In this document: positions 43,504 to 48,767 of the stretch, in pieces | Layout of the letters: every line of letters starts with the position of its first letter | How positions within the stretch are numbered: the first letter of the stretch is position 1 | NCBI GenBank assembly: GCA_947487765.1 | Contig: CANKXO010000009.1 | Span: 1 to 48,767, forward strand | Origin: an uncultured Pseudomonadales bacterium | GTDB lineage: Bacteria > Pseudomonadota > Gammaproteobacteria > Pseudomonadales > Cellvibrionaceae | Length of the DNA stretch: 48,767 nucleotides | Direction: 5' to 3' | Made by a program: the position numbers and the translations under genes | Notes under the pieces: model-generated | The model's input: only the letters and a program-made list of their open reading frames with translations | The model's database searches: none | What the model was told of the DNA's origin: nothing

Positions 43504-45648
43504 TCAACTATCCAAAAATAAGCGAGCAGGTTCACGTATTCCCTTTTCAATAATGGTCTCGCGATCATTTGTCGGTTGCCAATTTAAATCTTGTTGAGCA
43601 CGAGTTGTGTCAAAGCTCGCATGTTGTTCTCGGCAACGCCAATCACGAGTTGAAGGGATGCGTTTGGAGTCGGGATGTCTGGCAAGTATTTTAACTACCC
43701 ACTTAAGCATGTCGCCTAAATAATGTTTAATATAAGAGGATGATTCCTTCGTAATTTTACTGCCAAGTACGGCTTCGACTTCGGCAACATAGTCTTTAGC
43801 CGACAAACATGATTCAGCAGACAAATTATACGTATTGCCTTCAATGCCTTCTGTTTCCATGGCGCGGATTAATCCATCAACCACATCTTCAACAAGTACG
43901 ATTGGGATGTTGTGATCGCCTTTCCCCCAGAATGCACAGCGACCTAAGCCAGACCAATTGGCAACGCCAACATGAGTGATAGGGCCTCCAGCACCAAGAA
44001 CAATGGCTGGTCGGATAATAACAACAGGGAAGTCTTCATCACGATAGAGTTTGTTTAAATGCGCTTCTGCGATAGATTTGCTGTGAGCATAATTATTGCG
44101 ACGTTTAATTTCACTGTCGACGCCATCGCTTTCTTTAATTTTTCCTGCTCCCGGCCCAAGGTACAAAGAGTCAATGGTGCCGGTATAAATAAATCGTTTA
44201 ATATTGTGAGACTTGCACTGCTCAATAAATTTCTTTGTAGGTTCTACATCACTTTTTACATAGCCTTCTAGGCTATTGGAGTGAGCGACTGCTAATTGAT
44301 AAACAACATCGATTCCGTGAAGTGCCTTCTCCATAACGCTTTGATTGCGAAAATCACCTACCATGACTTCGCAGTTACTTTTTATTTCAACGCCGACGAG
44401 AGAAGAGGCGTTACGGACTAGAGCTCTCACTTTAGTGCCTTTGTTTTGCAGAGTGTTTAATAAGCGTTTACCAATAAACCCTGAGGCGCCCACAATCAAA
44501 ACTTGAGCATTTAATTCGGGCTCTGTTACCGTTGTTGGTATCGTTGAGTTTGTCGTTGAGCCTTCAGTTATTGCAGGTAATTTTTCTTGTATTGTTTCCG
44601 CTACTTTTGCGATTGCAACAGCGTAATCGATATTAGATTCTAAGCGGTCTGACTTTCCGCTAATTTCTTTGTAGCAGTTTGCTATGCCATTTAGCATGCT
44701 GGTTTCGTAAGGTGCGCCTGTGGCAGAAGAGATAAACTTCGACGCAGCATAACTACCATAGGTTCGAAAAGCCTGAAACGCTCTAGCAATGCCTGCATTT
44801 AAGTTGACGTGAAAGCGCTCAGAGTCATATGCGCGGCCAGTTGGTTTGTCAGTCGTAAATATATCGTTCTCAATATCGGCACGTGCAACGCCAAACATGC
44901 CTTCTACTTCAACAAAATGTTGCTCATAACCTTGGTCAAATGCAGTATCAATTTGAATAGTAATGGGGCCTTGTGTTGCCGTTATATTCCAGCGTCGATA
45001 AAAAGTGGAGCCTGATGGTAGTGTTTTGGGGAGTTGGGCGTTAACACTGGTAATAGTCGGTGTTTGGACAATAGCTAATAGTTCAGAAATAGAGTGAGAG
45101 CCGGTTTCAAATAGTACATTGCCAGGCTCCCTTAGCATCCACAGATCCCATGGGCCAAAGTTGATTTGTGGTAAGATTTTTTTCCAGACAATACGAATGG
45201 ATTTAATGGGGCCAAGTGTTCCTTTGTCTACAACAGATTTAAGTTGGTTAAATGGTCTTGAGAATACGAAGTTGTGGTTGATAGCAACAGAAACATTGTT
45301 TTCCTTCGCCAGTGATGAGAGGGCTTCGGCTTGTTCTGAGTTAACGGTGACTGGCTTTTCTATAATGGCATGGCAGCCCGCTTCAATGACTTTTTTGGCT
45401 AATACAAAGTGGCTGTCAGGTTGAGTGAGAACGTGGACAACATCAAGGTTTGCCTCTTTCAGCATTTTATCCAAATCGTTGTATGCCTGTGCACCTTCGT
45501 AACCCGATGCTAGGCGCTGAGCGGCGGGTTCATTTAAATCACAAACAGCTACAAATTCGCTGTTGCTCTGTTTTGTAATGGCTTTTGCGTGAAATTCAGA
45601 AATATAGCCGGCGCCTAAAATGCCTGCGCGGTATTTGGAGTCAGTCAT
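43504..45648 (-). CDS. Gfo/Idh/MocA oxidoreductase fused to an extended-SDR epimerase/dehydratase
   Basis: 714 aa with two complete enzyme halves. Residues 1–360 are a Gfo/Idh/MocA enzyme (GAGYISEFHA at 12–21; IIEKPV at 95–100; NHNFVFSRP). A Thr/Ser-rich linker (about 361–380) follows. Residues 383–714 are an extended SDR with GASGFIG (387–393) and Y520-K524 (YAHSK). Both nucleotide-binding sites look intact, implying a bifunctional enzyme doing successive redox/epimerisation steps on one sugar. The frame is continuous, so this is a real fusion, not a missed stop. It lies 5 nt after the GT2 stop. A stand-alone version of each half is encoded in the same operon. Confidence 0.88.
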   Translation of the reverse strand: MTDSKYRAGILGAGYISEFHAKAITKQSNSEFVAVCDLNEPAAQRLASGYEGAQAYNDLDKMLKEANLDVVHVLTQPDSHFVLAKKVIEAGCHAIIEKPVTVNSEQAEALSSLAKENNVSVAINHNFVFSRPFNQLKSVVDKGTLGPIKSIRIVWKKILPQINFGPWDLWMLREPGNVLFETGSHSISELLAIVQTPTITSVNAQLPKTLPSGSTFYRRWNITATQGPITIQIDTAFDQGYEQHFVEVEGMFGVARADIENDIFTTDKPTGRAYDSERFHVNLNAGIARAFQAFRTYGSYAASKFISSATGAPYETSMLNGIANCYKEISGKSDRLESNIDYAVAIAKVAETIQEKLPAITEGSTTNSTIPTTVTEPELNAQVLIVGASGFIGKRLLNTLQNKGTKVRALVRNASSLVGVEIKSNCEVMVGDFRNQSVMEKALHGIDVVYQLAVAHSNSLEGYVKSDVEPTKKFIEQCKSHNIKRFIYTGTIDSLYLGPGAGKIKESDGVDSEIKRRNNYAHSKSIAEAHLNKLYRDEDFPVVIIRPAIVLGAGGPITHVGVANWSGLGRCAFWGKGDHNIPIVLVEDVVDGLIRAMETEGIEGNTYNLSAESCLSAKDYVAEVEAVLGSKITKESSSYIKHYLGDMLKWVVKILARHPDSKRIPSTRDWRCREQHASFDTTRAQQDLNWQPTNDRETIIEKGIREPARLFLDS

Positions 45649-45653
45649 AGTGA

Positions 45654-46661
45654 TTATTTATACTCAATTAATTGGTGTTTGCGCGATAATAAGTGGTTTT
45701 TGCAGTATTGTAATATGCCCATGAATTCTGGGATCTTTCCGGTGAAGATTAAAGCACCATAAGCGATAGCGGTTGGCAGTGAATCTCCGCTTCTGATTCG
45801 TCTTAAAACTGTTTTTCCGATGAATGCAGTATAGCCACAGATAATAAGAAGGCTTATAAATGGTGCGGTAAATAAAAAGAATATAAATGAAGCCGGGACC
45901 AAAAACCCCCAAAACGTCACGCTTTTTATTTCTTTGAGAAAGTATTTTTCAGGGCCTTTACCGTGTAAATGATGGATGTTCGCATAGCCATGTCCGCCGC
46001 GCTTTGATCTTTTGTACCATTGTGACAGGTGAAGAATATTGGCGTCATGTTTACTCATTAACGCGTCAAGACGATAGGTTTTGTAGCCAGCCCTGCGTGC
46101 GCGTAGGCAAAAATCATCGTCTTCAGCTGCAATGATTGTTTCATTAAATCCATCAATTTTATTGAATGCCTCGACTTTGACGCACATGTCTCCAAGTACT
46201 GCGAGTATTTCTCCTACCGGTGTATTCCATTCTATATCAATAAGCGTGTTGTATATGGATACTTCTGGGTACCTTTCGCTCCGGCGTCCGCTGACGATAC
46301 CAATACTACCATTGCTTTCTAGCCCGGAGATGGCTGACTCTACCCAGTTTGGTAGTAATTCGCAATCACCGTCCATAAACTGAACATATAATAAGCTTGG
46401 GTGATCTGACAAGAGTCTTTCGAAGCCAGCATTTCGGGCGCGGGCTGCAGTAAACGGTATGCTCATATCCAATTCGACCACTGTAATACTTAGCGACTGT
46501 GCAAACGTCACGCTATCATCGGTCGAGCCTGAGTCGACATAAACAATAGGAGCATCAGGTGTTAATGATTGGATGGCTTTAAGTCCAGTTTTGAGGCGAT
46601 CGCCTTCGTTTCTGCCAATAACAACAAAGCCTAGAGCTTTGTCTTTAACTTCTCTTTCCAT
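45654..46661 (-). CDS. Glycosyltransferase family 2 with C-terminal membrane segment
   Basis: 335 aa. The GT-A domain starts LGFVVIGRNEGDRLKTGLKA and has VDSGSTDDS and a DxD in QFMDGDCELLP, then EDDDFCLRARRAGY. One or two C-terminal hydrophobic helices (about 250–285) anchor it to the inner membrane. It is the first gene of the − operon, and the 517-nt region upstream should hold the promoter. It probably transfers a sugar to the EPS intermediate; the donor is unknown. Confidence 0.9.
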   Translation of the reverse strand: MEREVKDKALGFVVIGRNEGDRLKTGLKAIQSLTPDAPIVYVDSGSTDDSVTFAQSLSITVVELDMSIPFTAARARNAGFERLLSDHPSLLYVQFMDGDCELLPNWVESAISGLESNGSIGIVSGRRSERYPEVSIYNTLIDIEWNTPVGEILAVLGDMCVKVEAFNKIDGFNETIIAAEDDDFCLRARRAGYKTYRLDALMSKHDANILHLSQWYKRSKRGGHGYANIHHLHGKGPEKYFLKEIKSVTFWGFLVPASFIFFLFTAPFISLLIICGYTAFIGKTVLRRIRSGDSLPTAIAYGALIFTGKIPEFMGILQYCKNHLLSRKHQLIEYK

Positions 46662-47178
46662 AATGAGGGCTATCCTAAAGCACGAATATGACAGTTCAAT
46701 ATAGTTACTTTCATGAAGGTATCTTCTGATCTCACATTTAATTGTAGTGAAAGTATTTTAGTTTTATTAGGTTGAGCTGAGCAAATGGCATTGGATTATA
46801 AGGTATTTTCGGTGTCTCAGGTATCTTAAGAGACATTAATTAACACATTTGTTGTGGGATCAATTATCATGCGTGCCTTCATTTGGGCAGTGGTTGAGAT
46901 TCTTATATTTGTTGTCAGTCTAGAAAGTGGCATGTTGCTATTTTGGTAGGCTGAAATGAATGGTTGTGATGTTTAATTGGCGCTTAGGATATGCCTTTAT
47001 CCAATTATTTTTAGGCCACATATTTTATATGTCTACCTATATGTGATCTGTGTAGTAAAACAAATCATTCCTTGATGAGTGGTTCACATTTTGCTCTTTT
47101 TGACTTTGATAAGATGCCTTCCCTGTTCCATAGTGGATATACGCCCACTATTAATCCTTTTTAGGTATCGATGTAAAT
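46662..47178. promoter_or_regulatory. Divergent spacer between EPS − operon and secreted protein
   Basis: 517 nt, AT-rich, with no convincing gene on either strand. It holds two dyads: CACATA…TATGTG (47017–47022 with 47040–47045) and ATAGTGG-N8-CCACTAT (47130–47136 with 47145–47151). The second lies 27 nt before the next ATG. No sigma70 promoter could be assigned with confidence. Confidence 0.45.
47130..47151 (+). promoter_or_regulatory. Dyad before the secreted propeller gene
   Basis: ATAGTGG-N8-CCACTAT has seven-base perfect arms and lies close upstream of the 47179 ATG. It could be an operator or a leader hairpin. Confidence 0.35.
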
Positions 47179-48767
47179 ATGAATAAGACGTCAGTTCTCG
47201 CGAAGAGATCCCTTCGCTCCTCTCTGTTCTTAAGTCTGATTAGCGTTTCTGCTTTGGTGTTCGGACAAGGTTTCCCAAATACAACTCAGCCTACTCCAGG
47301 CACTTTAATTCAAGGGCCGATCGCTCAAGAGATGGGGCGAACAGCAGTTATTGATACCATTGGTGGTTATGTTGTTGCTATACCAGAAGGTCCTGGTAGT
47401 GAGGCATCCGATGATTTGATCGTGAGGGCATTTGATATATCAGATCCGTCTAGCCCTAGGGTGGTTGGCACTTTTGGGCGAACGGCTCATCCCATGAATG
47501 CTCATGGTACGATGAAGCGTGGTAATCAGCTTTTCCTTGGTGGGTCCCCGCGGGATAACGATAACAACAGTGCGATCGAAGTCGATTCATCTGGAAATCT
47601 TATAATGACCGATTGGCGAGGTCCTTTTTCTACGTGGAATCGTGGGGGGATGTATGCGCCTTGGGATGTTAGAGGCTGGTGGAGCTATGGTACCCCGGAG
47701 GGAAATGCATTTTTAGAGCTTGATGGTGTGCGTACGGCCAGTTGGGATCATCTCGGCACAACAGGTGTTGTGGGTTTTCCTATGATTATGGGCAACCTCC
47801 TTCTTTATGGTTCAGATCAGTCGTTAACTGGTGTAGCGGCGTATGATATTTCAGATCCTTCTAACCCTGTGCTTTTAGATGTTATGAATGCGCCACCAGA
47901 GCAAGGTGGCATAGGTGGTTATTGGGCTGAAATATATGGCCATTATATGGTCTTTGCTCGACGTAATAATCCATTTTTCCTTCCTCCGGGTAGTGGGAAT
48001 GTTCAGACTTTTGCAGGTGTTCAAGTTGTTGATTTTTCTGACCCCAGAAATCTGCGACTCCATTGTAGTGTGAGCACTAGTGCTCCTGGTGTGGATGGAG
48101 AGAATATGTATATGGGGTTTCAGGATGAATTCATATTTTCGGATCGTGTTAAGATTAATATTGAGACCTGTGAAACAGAGCTTACGATGCCTGTTAATAC
48201 CAATGTTGAGGTTAGTCAGTATTCTCGGCCTATAGGTAACCTGTTGGTCACTGGTGGTTATCCTTTCCCAACTCCTAGATCCGATGGTATGGGTATCTGG
48301 TCTCATCAGTCGGAGCCTGATACGCGTGCCCCTTTTGTTTCTTATCACATCCCTCGGTCGAATCAGACTAACTATCCTGTCAATTTGCCCATATCTGTCC
48401 ATGTTCCAGAGACCTTACGCTCAGAGACTGTGATTGTTACAGAAACGCCTGAATTAGGTAGTACTCAGACTTTGACGCTGACTGAAGTTGGTGGTGGCTC
48501 TGTTCGTATCGACTATATTATTTCTCATACAGGTTTAATTACTATTGACCCTGTTAACAACTTGAGTGCTAACACTACTTATGAATTGCGTTTGACTAAC
48601 GGTATTCGTGATGCTGTTGGTAATCGCATGCAGGACTATAGTTTCCGCTTCTCCACCGGGAGTTCTGTTGATGGCGGTCCAACACCGGATCCAGATCCTG
48701 TTCCAGACCCAGATCCTGTTCCAGACCCAGATCCTGTTCCAGACCCAGATCCTGTTCCAGACCCAGA
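47179..48767 (+). CDS. Large secreted LVIVD-propeller/Ig-like protein (5' part)
   Basis: The frame is open from ATG 47179 to the window end (529 complete codons, no stop). A signal peptide covers about residues 1–30 (SLFLSLISVSALVFGQG). A beta-propeller-like region carries at least three LVIVD-type repeats (AFDISDPSSPRVVG near 85, AYDISDPSNPVLLD near 222 and VVDFSDPRNLRLH near 284). A bacterial Ig-like domain of the Big_5 type (about 380–492) ends NGIRDAVGNRMQDYSFRFST. Then a Pro-Asp-Pro-Val linker begins. The multi-domain, linker-rich design is typical of surface or secreted proteins of marine polysaccharide degraders. Further domains must lie beyond the window. It is divergent from the − EPS operon. 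Confidence 0.8.
   Translation, partial: MNKTSVLAKRSLRSSLFLSLISVSALVFGQGFPNTTQPTPGTLIQGPIAQEMGRTAVIDTIGGYVVAIPEGPGSEASDDLIVRAFDISDPSSPRVVGTFGRTAHPMNAHGTMKRGNQLFLGGSPRDNDNNSAIEVDSSGNLIMTDWRGPFSTWNRGGMYAPWDVRGWWSYGTPEGNAFLELDGVRTASWDHLGTTGVVGFPMIMGNLLLYGSDQSLTGVAAYDISDPSNPVLLDVMNAPPEQGGIGGYWAEIYGHYMVFARRNNPFFLPPGSGNVQTFAGVQVVDFSDPRNLRLHCSVSTSAPGVDGENMYMGFQDEFIFSDRVKINIETCETELTMPVNTNVEVSQYSRPIGNLLVTGGYPFPTPRSDGMGIWSHQSEPDTRAPFVSYHIPRSNQTNYPVNLPISVHVPETLRSETVIVTETPELGSTQTLTLTEVGGGSVRIDYIISHTGLITIDPVNNLSANTTYELRLTNGIRDAVGNRMQDYSFRFSTGSSVDGGPTPDPDPVPDPDPVPDPDPVPDPDPVPDP
48691..48767 (+). repeat. Perfect 18-bp tandem repeat encoding a PDPVPD linker
   Basis: Four identical 18-bp units (48691–48708, 48709–48726, 48727–48744 and 48745–48762) and the start of a fifth at the window edge encode Pro-Asp-Pro-Val-Pro-Asp in frame with the secreted protein. 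The total copy number is not visible. Confidence 0.95.

Noticed and set aside
47875..48402. 175-codon minus-strand frame
   Set aside because: It lies wholly antisense to the long signal-peptide-bearing + frame that starts at 47179 and shows no family features.
48691..48767. CRISPR-like array
   Set aside because: The units are contiguous 18-bp repeats without spacers and encode an in-frame Pro/Asp/Val linker.

Overview
The window comes from a Gammaproteobacterium. It carries the syntenic block tRNA-Thr/Tyr/Gly/Thr – tuf – tRNA-Trp – secE – nusG – rplKAJL – rpoBC, preceded by birA–coaX–SPOR in the order known from Pseudomonas and relatives. An EF-Tu insertion after the NKAD motif, a TTG start for rpoC, secreted proteins with Pro/Asp linkers and an AT-leaning base composition together suggest a marine Cellvibrionales-like lineage. 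That placement is inference, not proof.

Layout. (1) 1–6908: core metabolism. This part holds an Lrp/AsnC regulator divergent from a stand-alone leuA, a small cupin, alanine racemase (alr), then the tightly packed birA–coaX pair and a SPOR-domain membrane protein. (2) 6895–21732: translation and transcription. Four tRNAs sit in two transcription units, each with its own promoter and a terminator between them. They are followed by tuf, tRNA-Trp, secE-nusG, rplK-rplA, a recognisable L10 leader RNA, rplJ-rplL, an attenuator, rpoB and rpoC, closed by a strong terminator. (3) 21782–24179: a secreted L,D-transpeptidase-like protein, meeting tail to tail with an M14-type peptidase/amidase, and a DoxX-like membrane protein. 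(4) 24372–30416: a poorly characterised accessory module. A secreted clan GH-A-like protein and an SDR dehydrogenase lie on +. A Cys-rich GMC oxidoreductase and an acyltransferase-3/SGNH O-acetylase lie on −, converging on the + pair. (5) 30417–46661: an exopolysaccharide locus of two convergent operons. The + operon encodes an outer-membrane beta-barrel, a Wza-type export lipoprotein, a Wzc-type tyrosine autokinase, a GT2, a WecG/TagA-type transferase and two tandem paralogous Wzy/O-antigen-ligase-like polymerases. The − operon encodes a GT2, a Gfo/Idh/MocA–SDR fusion, an SDR epimerase, a GT4 and a second Gfo/Idh/MocA oxidoreductase. (6) 47179 to the window end: the 5' part of a large secreted protein with LVIVD-type propeller motifs, an Ig-like domain and a perfect 18-bp repeat encoding a Pro/Asp/Val linker. 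It runs off the window.

How it fits together. The + EPS operon supplies chain extension, polymerisation and trans-envelope export. The − operon looks like the supply of unusual sugar precursors and additional glycosyl transfer. Region 4 plausibly decorates or trims the polymer by O-acetylation, redox chemistry and glycoside cleavage. No Wzx flippase and no initiating phosphoglycosyl transferase were found, so those steps must be encoded elsewhere. The most interesting signals are the duplicated polymerases with a diverged active-site motif in one copy, the fused dehydrogenase/epimerase, three perfect dyads stacked before the EPS operon, and the unassigned GH-like module.
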